A DNA stretch of 64,000 nucleotides from Cupriavidus sp. (GTDB lineage Bacteria; Pseudomonadota; Gammaproteobacteria; Burkholderiales; Burkholderiaceae): contig JAPSLP010000021.1 of NCBI GenBank assembly GCA_031180665.1, positions 1 through 64,000 of the forward strand, given 5' to 3'. Positions within the stretch are counted from its first letter, which is position 1, and the number at the start of each line of letters is the position of its first letter. A model generated the notes under the pieces. The model was not told the origin of the DNA, made no database searches, and saw nothing but the letters and a program-made list of their open reading frames with translations. Positions 57,144-64,000 of this stretch are shown here, one piece after another. Both the position numbers and the translations under genes were made by a program.

Positions 57144-58392
57144 GATCGGCGGCGTGGTCGTTTCCCGCCTGCTCGATCCACATCGCCGCGCGTCGCGCGG
57201 CCACTTCCCCCGGTTCTCCGCGGGCCTTCAGATCCAGACAGGCTTGCCGCAGGTCCGGGCTGTCGACCAGTGTCTGCAGTACGCGGGCCGAACGTGCATC
57301 GTCGGCTACCGCTTTAACGGTAATGCCGCAATCGAGCCGACTGACGCGGGCCGCGTTGTCGAATTGATCGAAGGCGAAGGGGACGATCAGCTGCGGAATA
57401 CCGGCCGCCAGAGCCTGGGCGGTGGTGCCGATGCCGCCATGATGGACCAACGCACGGCAACGCGGTAAGAGCTTGGCCAGCGGCACGTATTGTCGATAGA
57501 GGATGTCTGGCGGCAAGTCGGCGGGAATCTGCTGCGCCGATTTGCTCAGCAGAATTCCACGCAGGCCGGTCCGCAACAGCAATGCGCACGCGGCGGAGAA
57601 GAATGCATGCGCATGGCGCATGCCGGTGCCCGCGGTAAATACCACCGGTGCGCTGCCGCGCGCGAGGAATGCCTGCAGCATGGGATCGAGGTCCTGCTCC
57701 TGCTCCTCGAACAGCGGAAACCCGGTCAATGTCACCGGTGCGGGCCAATCGGGCTGGGGCGGCGCGAACCATGACGGGAACAGCGCCAGCGTGCCGTTCG
57801 GAGAGAAGATCGTGCGACAGCGGATATTGGACAACGGCGGCAAGCCCAGATCCCGTCGGAAGCGATTCAGGTCGGGACCGATGACGCGGTCGATCAGTCG
57901 ATCCAGGCCACGCAGCGCAATCGCCCGCAGCGGGAACGGCGCCCAGCATGGCAAGCCAGCCCCTCTTGGCGGCAGCCGGGCGGACAGGAAAGTCGAGGGC
58001 GCCAGCGCGGCGGTCACCAGCGGCACGCCGAACTTCTCGCGGATCGCGCCGCCAACACCTGCCCCGATCATGCCGCAGACCAGCACCGTGTCGGCATCGA
58101 GCTGCTTCATCACGGTATCGAACATCATCCTGCGGCGCGGCACCACGCCGGTCCGCCAAGCTGTGATGCGGGCGCGCGTCGAACGCCACAGATCCGGATT
58201 GGCCAGCCCGGCGTCGTACTGCGCCACCGTACCGGTCGACGCGAAGCCCAAACCAAGGCGCTCGATCGGCGCGCGGTAGACGTCGTTGGTGCAGATCACG
58301 ATCCGGTGTCCGCGTTGCGCCAGCGCACGCGCCACGCCGAAGAGCGGGTGCATATCGCCGGCCGATCCCTCGTTGAGCATCACGATCTTCAT
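57127..58392 (-). CDS. rhlB: RhlB-like glycosyltransferase (GT1)
   Basis: 421-residue GT1 glycosyltransferase resembling rhamnosyltransferase chain B, which adds a sugar to 3-(3-hydroxyalkanoyloxy)alkanoate (HAA). The N-terminus has GSAGDMHPLFGVARALAQRG, the middle has APSTFLSARLPP and ALFPSWFAPPQPDWPAP followed by TGFPLFE, all close to RhlB. The C-terminal donor site HHGGIGTTAQALAAGIPQ followed by DQFDNA is intact. The start is ATG 58390-58392; the longer frame into the upstream gene is rejected. It is third in the operon, 8 bp after rhlA. The sugar donor (dTDP-rhamnose, or UDP-glucose as in other RhlB relatives) cannot be told from sequence. Confidence 0.8.
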   Translation of the reverse strand: MKIVMLNEGSAGDMHPLFGVARALAQRGHRIVICTNDVYRAPIERLGLGFASTGTVAQYDAGLANPDLWRSTRARITAWRTGVVPRRRMMFDTVMKQLDADTVLVCGMIGAGVGGAIREKFGVPLVTAALAPSTFLSARLPPRGAGLPCWAPFPLRAIALRGLDRLIDRVIGPDLNRFRRDLGLPPLSNIRCRTIFSPNGTLALFPSWFAPPQPDWPAPVTLTGFPLFEEQEQDLDPMLQAFLARGSAPVVFTAGTGMRHAHAFFSAACALLLRTGLRGILLSKSAQQIPADLPPDILYRQYVPLAKLLPRCRALVHHGGIGTTAQALAAGIPQLIVPFAFDQFDNAARVSRLDCGITVKAVADDARSARVLQTLVDSPDLRQACLDLKARGEPGEVAARRAAMWIEQAGNDHAADLNLPN

Positions 58393-58400
58393 CGGCGTCC

Positions 58401-59273
58401 TCAGCAATGCGCTCCCGCCACGGCACTGTCGGCATGCGCAACCGGCTCGTCCTTGGCGAAGAAATCCAGAATCGACGCTCGCAGCGCCAACCATTGCTGT
58501 CGGCCTTCGAGGTCCAGGAAATGACCGGCATGGTCGATCGCGGCAAATTCGGCATCCGGAACATGGGCCGCGACTGCACGCACTTCCGCCGGCGTGGTGT
58601 ACTCGTCCAGTGCGCCATTGATGAACTTCAATGGGCAGCGGATCTGCCTGAACACAGGCAGATACCGCTCGGGGCGAATGGCAAGGATCTGGTCGATATG
58701 GAACATGACCTGGTCCTCATCCCCCGGCGGCAACGAAGCCAGATAGCGATGGTTGTACAGCTTGGTCAAACGCGGCAGATAGCGCCCGACAGTGCTGTTG
58801 AGCAGCTGTGCCGCCCGTTGCCGGTCGCCAGCTTCCAGGTAACCGCGCGCACGCGTCACGTAGTCTTTCATCGCGGCATTGAGGAACGGCGAGAACGACG
58901 CGATCACGGCACGACGCACGCTGCAGCGCCCGCGTGCGAGGGCCAGCAGCGACGCCACGCCGCCCCACGAGACCGACAGCAAAAAGCGCGGTGAAAACTG
59001 CTCGATCAAATGCCGCAGGATGTCGACTTCGTCGTCCTTGCTCAACAGGCGGCCACCGGGGTTGAGCTGCCGGGAGCGGCCAGCGTATGGCAGATCGAAA
59101 CAGATCGCGTTATGGCGCTCGCCGAGATACTTGATCGTCTGGCGAAACGATGTTGCCGTTGCCAAGGCGCCATTGACCAGGATCACGCTGTCGAATGCGG
59201 GATTGAAGCAATGGTGTTCGACATGCAGTTGGAACCCGCCCGGCACGCGGATCACGGAGTGAACGACTGTCAT
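58401..59273 (-). CDS. rhlA: RhlA-like HAA synthase (3-hydroxyacyl-ACP acyltransferase)
   Basis: 290-residue alpha/beta-hydrolase of RhlA length. RhlA condenses two 3-hydroxyacyl chains into HAA, the lipid part of rhamnolipids. The catalytic triad is Ser102 (SVSWGGVAS), Asp223 (NGALDEYTTP) and His251 (DHAGHFLDLE), the same positions as in Pseudomonas RhlA. Further matching stretches are LVNGALATATSF, FDLPYAGRSRQLNP, SKDDEVDIL and FHIDQILAI. The start is ATG 59271-59273 in an ATGA overlap with the upstream AlkB-family gene, and the RhlB-like gene follows by 8 bp. Chain-length preference is not readable. Confidence 0.85.
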   Translation of the reverse strand: MTVVHSVIRVPGGFQLHVEHHCFNPAFDSVILVNGALATATSFRQTIKYLGERHNAICFDLPYAGRSRQLNPGGRLLSKDDEVDILRHLIEQFSPRFLLSVSWGGVASLLALARGRCSVRRAVIASFSPFLNAAMKDYVTRARGYLEAGDRQRAAQLLNSTVGRYLPRLTKLYNHRYLASLPPGDEDQVMFHIDQILAIRPERYLPVFRQIRCPLKFINGALDEYTTPAEVRAVAAHVPDAEFAAIDHAGHFLDLEGRQQWLALRASILDFFAKDEPVAHADSAVAGAHC

Positions 59274-60394
59274 TGCGCAGACGTCCGCAGTGCCGCCAGT
59301 TCCTCGGCGCTGGCGTGGTGCCGGTCCCAGTCCCGCAGCAGCGGCTCGAGCGTGCGTCGCCACAGCGGTGGGACCATCGCCACCAGCACCATCGAGAAAT
59401 AGCCGCCGGGCAGTGCGGGTGCATCGGCATGGAGACGCAGCCGCCAGTACGGCACGCTCGCCCGCGCGTGGTGATCGGCATGGCGCGTCAGATTGAGCAG
59501 ATACGCGCTGCTCAGGGGTGCGGCCGAATCCCAGGAATGCCGGGGCTCGATCCGTGCGCCGGGCACCCGCACCAGGCCGTAGTGCTGGATATAGTTGACC
59601 GACTCGTAGACGAACTTGGCGCAGGCAACACACAGGAGGTAGCCCAGCAACGCCTGCCAGCCTGCGCCGACGGCGACCGCCGCGACAATCAGCGCGGTCA
59701 TCGCCTGTCCGCGCAGAAAGCGATTGCGCCAGCCCCAGACTGCCTCGCCTCGCCGGTCCAGGCGCTCAGCCTCGAAGTACCATGCGCTGGCCAATTGCCC
59801 CACAGCGGATCGTCCGACGAACCGATACAGCGTCTCGCCACGGCGGGCTGTGGCAGGGTCCATCGGCGTGCCGACATGCCGATGGTGGCCATAGAGATGC
59901 GCAATTGCAAACTGGGTGTCGGCGACCGCGGCCAGCAGCCATCGCCCCGCGGCTACCGCGAAGCGGTTGTGCTGGCGATGCACCAGTTCATGCGCGATAT
60001 AGAAGTTGGCGGTCAGCACCACACGCACCGACAGGATGGCGCCCAATACGCTGAACAGACCGGACGTCGGCGTGCCCGGCTGTCCGTTGCCGCGCGACCA
60101 CGGCTGTGTGGCCGAGCCGATGCCCCATAGATCCCCCGGCGCGATCCGCCACGACAGCAGGGCAATCGCCAGCAGGCAAACCGGCAACTGCGCGTAGAGC
60201 AGCAGGTCGAGCAACCATGGGCGTGTCAATTCCGGAGTCGAGCGGTCGGGCCGCAGCACCTGGTCGCCGACGGCGAGAACGCCGAGCGAGGCCACCAGCC
60301 CCAACCATGTCCACGCCCCGCCGCGCAGCACGCCGACGCCGGTCAATGGCGCCGACAGCAACAAGAAACTACCGAAACGTATGTATCCCAGCAT
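59270..60394 (-). CDS. AlkB-family membrane di-iron monooxygenase
   Basis: 374-residue integral membrane protein of the alkane-1-monooxygenase family, with about six hydrophobic segments. All histidine motifs are present: HELVHR (135-140), AHLYGHHRHVGT (166-175), the NYIQHYGL motif of alkane hydroxylases (268-274) and NLTRHADHHA (301-310). The length is slightly shorter than classical AlkB (about 400). It is the first gene of a tightly coupled operon with RhlA- and RhlB-like genes (ATGA overlap with rhlA). This suggests that its substrate is the acyl chain of a hydroxyalkanoate lipid rather than a free alkane. No rubredoxin or rubredoxin reductase gene is in the window. Confidence 0.85.
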   Translation of the reverse strand: MLGYIRFGSFLLLSAPLTGVGVLRGGAWTWLGLVASLGVLAVGDQVLRPDRSTPELTRPWLLDLLLYAQLPVCLLAIALLSWRIAPGDLWGIGSATQPWSRGNGQPGTPTSGLFSVLGAILSVRVVLTANFYIAHELVHRQHNRFAVAAGRWLLAAVADTQFAIAHLYGHHRHVGTPMDPATARRGETLYRFVGRSAVGQLASAWYFEAERLDRRGEAVWGWRNRFLRGQAMTALIVAAVAVGAGWQALLGYLLCVACAKFVYESVNYIQHYGLVRVPGARIEPRHSWDSAAPLSSAYLLNLTRHADHHARASVPYWRLRLHADAPALPGGYFSMVLVAMVPPLWRRTLEPLLRDWDRHHASAEELAALRTSAQ

Positions 60395-60665
60395 TGCAGC
60401 CCTTCAGTCCGATCCACCTTGTTCCATGCGGCCCGACGCAGGACGCGACCATCGCATGGGCCCGCCACCGCAGCGAGCCATGACGCCGCCGTGGTGGATG
60501 CGGGATTGGACATGAAGACAGATGCTGTGGCTTTCACAAACCGACGTCGATGCAACGGACTGGGGCCGCGCCGGCTGCACTTGTCAGAGCCGCCATCCTT
60601 GGGGGCGGCAAGCCGGCCCCCGGCGCGCCTCGTCACGAAACTGTGGCGCCGCAAGACGAGTCTGA
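60395..60665. other. intergenic region upstream of the AlkB-family gene and tRNA-Ser
   Basis: About 270 bp with no credible gene. An imperfect GC-rich inverted repeat lies near 60599-60621. I could not identify a clear promoter for the minus-strand AlkB-RhlA-RhlB operon, nor a lux-box-like palindrome that would suggest quorum-sensing control. Confidence 0.5.
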
Positions 60666-60671
60666 TATAAT
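60666..60671 (+). promoter_or_regulatory. -10 box of tRNA-Ser
   Basis: A perfect TATAAT 11 bp before the mature tRNA-Ser. The -35 element is weak. Confidence 0.6.
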
Positions 60672-60682
60672 CGCGGGCTTCC

Positions 60683-60773
60683 GGAGAGATGGATGAGTGG
60701 TTTAAGTCGCACGCCTGGAAAGCGTGTATGGGTTAATAGCCCATCGGGGGTTCGAATCCCCCTCTCTCCGCCA
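60683..60773 (+). tRNA. tRNA-Ser (anticodon GGA)
   Basis: 91-nt class II tRNA with encoded CCA. The acceptor GGAGAGA pairs with TCTCTCC. The anticodon loop is CTGGAAA with anticodon GGA (codons TCC/TCT). A long variable arm (TATGGGTTAATAGCCCATC) and the T-loop TTCGAATC follow. Confidence 0.97.
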
Positions 60774-60846
60774 GATCGCTTTAAGGGTCGAGAGCGCTGA
60801 GACATCGGTGCGATGGACGATCGCTCCACTCGGCCTGCCCGATACG

Positions 60847-60876
60847 AAAACGGACCGCGATGCGGTCCGTTTTTTT
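60847..60876 (+). terminator. bidirectional Rho-independent terminator between tRNA-Ser and the amidase
   Basis: A 10-bp GC-rich stem AACGGACCGC / GCGGTCCGTT (extended by flanking A:T pairs) with a three-base loop and a run of T on the plus strand. The A-run on the left serves the minus strand, where it lies 18 bp after the amidase stop. Confidence 0.9.
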
Positions 60877-60893
60877 GTGCCCGCTGTGTTGCC

Positions 60894-62420
60894 TTATACG
60901 GCGGACACCTCCCCGGCTGCACCCTCCCCCACTACCCCCTCCGGCGGCGCCGTAACAATCGAGCGCAATGCCGGCTCGGCCGGCGCCAGCCGGTCGAGAT
61001 CCGGCTTTGGACGCGCCAAGTCCGGCATCGCGGCAAAGGCCGATTCCATCGCCTGCGCCACGCCGAGCGTCAGCGCATCGCCGCGGAACGGGCCGGTGAG
61101 CTGCAGGCCGAACGGCATGCCTGCCTCGTCGATACCGCAGGGTAAGGCGATGCAGGGATGGGTGGTCAGTGTCACCACATAGGTCAGCGCCAGCCAGCGG
61201 TAGTAGTTCTCCTGCTTCGTCCCCTCGACGACATCCGCGTAGAGCGTGGTCCATGGGAACGGCGACACCGGCGTGGTCGGCGACAGAATCACGTCGTAGT
61301 CGCGGAAGGCCTGCTGGAAGCGCTGCAGGATGCGGGTCTGCTCGGCCTGCGCCCACGCGCTGTCGACCAGCGACATGCGCGCGCCGATCTCGTAGTTGGC
61401 GCGCGTATTGGGCCCGAGGCTGCCGGGGTCGCGCTCGTAGGTGTCGCGCAACGACGCGACGAAGCTCTCGGCGCGCAGCACGTCGAAGCAGCGATGCACG
61501 TCGCCCAGGTCGAACGCGACCTCGTCGCAGGACTTGAACAGGTGCCGCATCGCGGCGATCCGCGCGCGGAACACGCGGCGGATATCGGCATCGACCGCGC
61601 AGCTGCCGAAGTCCTCGGTCCAGCCCACGCGCAGCCCGGACAGATCGACGCGCGCCGGCGTCAGCAACGCCAGCGGATCGACCGCATGGCTGAGCGGATC
61701 GCCCGCCGATTCGCCGGCCGATGCCGCCAATTGCAGGCAGGCATCGGCCACCGTGCGACCCATCGGGCCGACCACGGAAATCGGCGTCCAGCCGAGCAGT
61801 TTGCGCGAGTTCGGCACCAGGCCAGGCGACGGGCGAAAGCCCACCACCCCGCATTTCGCCGCGGGAATACGCAGCGATCCGCCGGTATCCGAGCCCGTGC
61901 AGACCGGCAGAAAGTCGGCCGCCAGCGCAGCCGCCGAACCGCCCGACGAGCCCCCCGCGTTCAGGTTCGGATCGAACGGATTGCCGGTGGCGCCCCATAC
62001 GGCGTTGCGCGAATTCGCGCCGGCGCCCATCTCCGGAATATTGGTCTTGCCGACCACCACGGCGCCGGCCTGCCGCAACCGCGCCACCAGCGTGTTGTCC
62101 TGCGCGGGCACATGGCTGCGGTACAGCGGCGAACCGTAGGTCGTCAGCAGGCCGGCCGTCGCCTCGAGATCCTTGACCCCGAGCGGCAGGCCATGCAGCA
62201 GGCCGAGCGTATCGCCGCGCATCACGGCCTGTTCCGCCGCCCTGGCCTCCTCGCGCGCGCGTTCGTAGCAGGTGGCGGTGATCGCGTTGATCAACGGGTT
62301 ATAGCGCTCGATCCGCGCGATGCAGGCCTCGAGCAGTTCCACCGGCGAAATCTGCCGGGCGCCGATCAGGCGACGCAGTTCGACGGCGGACAGCGATGTC
62401 AATGGGTTGGGGTCGGACAT
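60894..62420 (-). CDS. amidase-signature-family hydrolase
   Basis: 508-residue amidase-signature enzyme. The Ser-cisSer-Lys triad is visible as Lys83 (GVKDLEAT), Ser158 (AGGSSGGSA) and nucleophile Ser182 (GSDTGGSLRIPA), with the rest of the signature block between them. The length is standard for a stand-alone AS amidase. It has no GatB partner nearby, so it is not the tRNA amidotransferase subunit. It is co-directional with, and 6 bp downstream of, a Bug receptor gene, suggesting catabolism of an imported amide. The substrate is unknown. A bidirectional terminator follows. Confidence 0.88.
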   Translation of the reverse strand: MSDPNPLTSLSAVELRRLIGARQISPVELLEACIARIERYNPLINAITATCYERAREEARAAEQAVMRGDTLGLLHGLPLGVKDLEATAGLLTTYGSPLYRSHVPAQDNTLVARLRQAGAVVVGKTNIPEMGAGANSRNAVWGATGNPFDPNLNAGGSSGGSAAALAADFLPVCTGSDTGGSLRIPAAKCGVVGFRPSPGLVPNSRKLLGWTPISVVGPMGRTVADACLQLAASAGESAGDPLSHAVDPLALLTPARVDLSGLRVGWTEDFGSCAVDADIRRVFRARIAAMRHLFKSCDEVAFDLGDVHRCFDVLRAESFVASLRDTYERDPGSLGPNTRANYEIGARMSLVDSAWAQAEQTRILQRFQQAFRDYDVILSPTTPVSPFPWTTLYADVVEGTKQENYYRWLALTYVVTLTTHPCIALPCGIDEAGMPFGLQLTGPFRGDALTLGVAQAMESAFAAMPDLARPKPDLDRLAPAEPALRSIVTAPPEGVVGEGAAGEVSAV

Positions 62421-62426
62421 GGCGGA

Positions 62427-63419
62427 TCAGTCCAGCCTGATGTTGGCGCGCTGCGCGATGGCCCGCATCTGCGGAATTTCCTTCTCGATCATCGCGCTGA
62501 CCTGCTTGCCCGTGGCGAACGACGGCTCGATGCCGTTGTCGGCGAGTTTCTTGCGCGTGTCGGGATCGGCGATCGTATCGGCCAGCGCCTTCTCGAGCTT
62601 CGCGTGCACCTCCGGCGGCAGGCCGCGCGGCGCGACCAGCGCGATCCACGTGCTGGCGTCCATGCCGGGATAGCCGCCCTCCGCGACGGTCGGCACATTG
62701 GGCAGCAGCGACGAGCGCTTTGCCGTCGTCACCGCGATGGCCTTGACCTTGCCGGCGCGCACCTGTGGCAGTGCCGCGGCCACCGTGTCGATGCTGAAGG
62801 GAATCTGGCCGCCGATCAGATCGGTCATGGCAGGCGCGCTGCCCTTGTACGGCACGTGCAGCAACTTGGCGCCCGTCAGGTTGAGCAACTGTTCGCCGGC
62901 GAAGTGCGCGGTGGTGCCGGCGCCGAACGAACCGTACGAGTACTTGCCCGGCTCGTTCTTCGCCGCGGCCACGAACTCCTTCAGGTTGTTCACCGGCACA
63001 TCGCGATTGGCCAGAAGGATCAGGCCGGTGACGCCGATCAGGCCGATCGGCTCGAAGTTCTTCTGCGGGTCGTACGGCAGCTTCGGATAGACCGCCGGAT
63101 TGACGGTGAACGTCGTGCCCGAGCTGGCCAGCAGCGTGTAGCCGTCCGGCGCGGACTTGGCAACGTAGCTGGCGCCGACCACGGTACCGGCGCCCGGCCG
63201 GTTCTCGACCACGATGGTCTTGCCGAGCCGCTCGCCGAGCTTCTGCTCGACGATACGTCCCACCACATCAGTGGCGCCGCCGGGCGGAAATGGCAACACC
63301 AGCTGGATCGGCCTGGACGGGAAACTGTCCTGCGCCGAAGCCGACGACGGCGCCATCGCAGCGAGCGCCAGGCCGGTGGCGGCGAACAGGAAACGGACGG
63401 GTGAGGTGGAAGGACGCAT
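62427..63419 (-). CDS. Bug-family (TctC-like) periplasmic receptor
   Basis: 330-residue periplasmic binding protein of the Bug family with a signal peptide (to about residue 29, SSASA). The hallmark FPSRPIQLVLPFPPGGATDVVGR follows directly. VVENRPGAGTVVGASYV and VPYKGSAPAMTDLIGGQIPF are the other family segments. The start is ATG 63417-63419; 11 further in-frame codons are probably untranslated. It is first in a two-gene unit with the amidase and divergent from a LysR gene, a common Burkholderiales layout for uptake and first cleavage of an organic acid or amide. Confidence 0.9.
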   Translation of the reverse strand: MRPSTSPVRFLFAATGLALAAMAPSSASAQDSFPSRPIQLVLPFPPGGATDVVGRIVEQKLGERLGKTIVVENRPGAGTVVGASYVAKSAPDGYTLLASSGTTFTVNPAVYPKLPYDPQKNFEPIGLIGVTGLILLANRDVPVNNLKEFVAAAKNEPGKYSYGSFGAGTTAHFAGEQLLNLTGAKLLHVPYKGSAPAMTDLIGGQIPFSIDTVAAALPQVRAGKVKAIAVTTAKRSSLLPNVPTVAEGGYPGMDASTWIALVAPRGLPPEVHAKLEKALADTIADPDTRKKLADNGIEPSFATGKQVSAMIEKEIPQMRAIAQRANIRLD

Positions 63420-63607
63420 GGGATGCTCTCTCGTAAGAATCCATGGCGACACCGGCAGAAGCGGGTCGGCTCGATGTCATCCTAATGTCAAACTTCGCAT
63501 AGAATCATCGCAATGTTTCGAACGCATGATTGCCGAAATGGCAATCGACCACGCCGGGGCCGGGCGGGTTTTCCCTGGCCTTGGCCTGTTTTCATCGGGA
63601 TATCGCC
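63420..63607. promoter_or_regulatory. divergent control region of the Bug/amidase operon and LysR gene
   Basis: 188 bp between divergent start codons with a moderately AT-rich centre (about 63475-63550). No specific site can be defined. Confidence 0.35.
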
Positions 63608-64000
63608 ATGTCCTATCGGGCCTTGCAGGAGACCGCAGTGCGCTACTTCCTCGAAGTGGTTCGCACCGGATCGGTCAAGGACGCGGCGCTCAAGCTGAAC
63701 GTCGCGCCGTCGGCCGTCAGCCGGCAGATCGCCAAGCTCGAAAGCGAGCTCGACACGCTGCTGTTCGACCGGCGTGCGCGCGGCCTCGTCCCCAATGCGG
63801 CGGGCGAGCTGCTGGCCGCGTTCGCCAAGCGCTCGCAGCAGGACATCGAGCGCGTGGCCGGCGATATCCAGGCGCTGCGCGGCCTGCGCGTCGGGCGCGT
63901 GCGGCTGGCGGCCGTCGAGGGCATCGCCCACGAGTTCCTGCCCAATCTGGCCGCCAGTTTTCGCGAGACCCACGCGGGCATTCACTTCGAGCTCGAGGTC
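63608..64000 (+). CDS. LysR-family regulator, cut by the window end
   Basis: The first 131 codons of a LysR-type regulator. The N-terminal helix-turn-helix reads YFLEVVRTGSVKDAALKLNV, then SAVSRQIAKLESELD and LFDRRARGLVPNAAGE. The effector domain begins near residue 90 and the frame is open to the last base. The start is ATG 63608. Divergence from the Bug/amidase pair suggests control of that operon. Confidence 0.85.
   Translation, partial: MSYRALQETAVRYFLEVVRTGSVKDAALKLNVAPSAVSRQIAKLESELDTLLFDRRARGLVPNAAGELLAAFAKRSQQDIERVAGDIQALRGLRVGRVRLAAVEGIAHEFLPNLAASFRETHAGIHFELEV

Noticed and set aside
60395..60660. lux-box or quorum-sensing control of the RhlA-like operon
   Set aside because: No palindrome of the expected type was found, and no luxR/luxI-type gene lies in the window.

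Overview
The window is a GC-rich chromosomal segment of a beta-proteobacterium of the Burkholderiaceae, most like Cupriavidus/Ralstonia. The reasons are the gloB-methyltransferase-rnhA-dnaQ block, two Bug-type tripartite tricarboxylate receptors, a rhizobium-type glycerol ABC transporter next to glpK/glpD, a 2-aminobenzoyl-CoA pathway and a type II cellulose operon. No IS element, phage, CRISPR array or rRNA is visible. Nearly all of the DNA is coding. Very long antisense and overlapping open frames are shadows of the high third-position GC.

Layout, left to right. (1) 0-2.3 kb: leuE and carA on the minus strand, with a consensus-like carA promoter and a leader of about 250 nt. (2) 2.3-10.3 kb: a minus-strand operon for aerobic CoA-dependent 2-aminobenzoate (anthranilate) breakdown: bifunctional monooxygenase/reductase (abmA), SDR, enoyl-CoA hydratase, acyl-CoA dehydrogenase, CoA ligase (abmG), hotdog thioesterase and a RidA-family protein. 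(3) 10.5-17.6 kb: prpE, mltD, gloB, a YafS-like methyltransferase, rnhA, dnaQ and tRNA-Val. (4) 17.6-24.6 kb: an accessory-looking block of somewhat lower GC with Bug receptor, D-tartrate dehydratase, LysR regulator, DUF1801 protein, two tandem paralogous lipoproteins, a small ORF and an internally deleted DUF1016 nuclease. (5) 24.7-38.7 kb: a waaC-like heptosyltransferase, then a glycerol regulon: glpSTPQUV on minus, glpR, glpK and glpD on plus, with purU and a Nudix gene between. (6) 38.8-39.9 kb: an MliC-like lysozyme inhibitor, a conserved-looking acidic hypothetical and a 24-residue membrane peptide. (7) 40.1-55.0 kb: a contiguous cellulose operon bcsB-Z-C-E-F-Q-A-G-R, in which bcsA lies late and bcsR is last. 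BcsG, BcsE and BcsF suggest phosphoethanolamine-cellulose. (8) 54.9-57.1 kb: a TetR regulator, a secreted repeat protein, a divergent region with two palindromes each sitting in the spacer of a minus-strand promoter, and a VOC protein behind a 13-bp minisatellite. (9) 57.1-60.4 kb: a three-gene minus-strand operon in the order AlkB-family di-iron monooxygenase, RhlA-like acyltransferase, RhlB-like glycosyltransferase, which is the best candidate for an undescribed system. (10) 60.7-64 kb: tRNA-Ser, an amidase, a second Bug receptor and a divergent LysR gene cut by the window end.

How parts work together. The abm operon should convert 2-aminobenzoate to its CoA ester, dearomatise it and degrade the ring by beta-oxidation-like steps. 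The glp genes import glycerol with two unlike ATPases, phosphorylate it and oxidise glycerol-3-phosphate, under a DeoR-type repressor. The Bcs proteins synthesise, modify and export cellulose under c-di-GMP control (PilZ in BcsA, an RxGD motif in BcsE). The AlkB-RhlA-RhlB set predicts a glycolipid whose hydroxyalkanoyl chain is further oxidised. A recurring feature is short tandem repeats with unit lengths of 8 to 13 bp, between genes and in two gene 3' ends.
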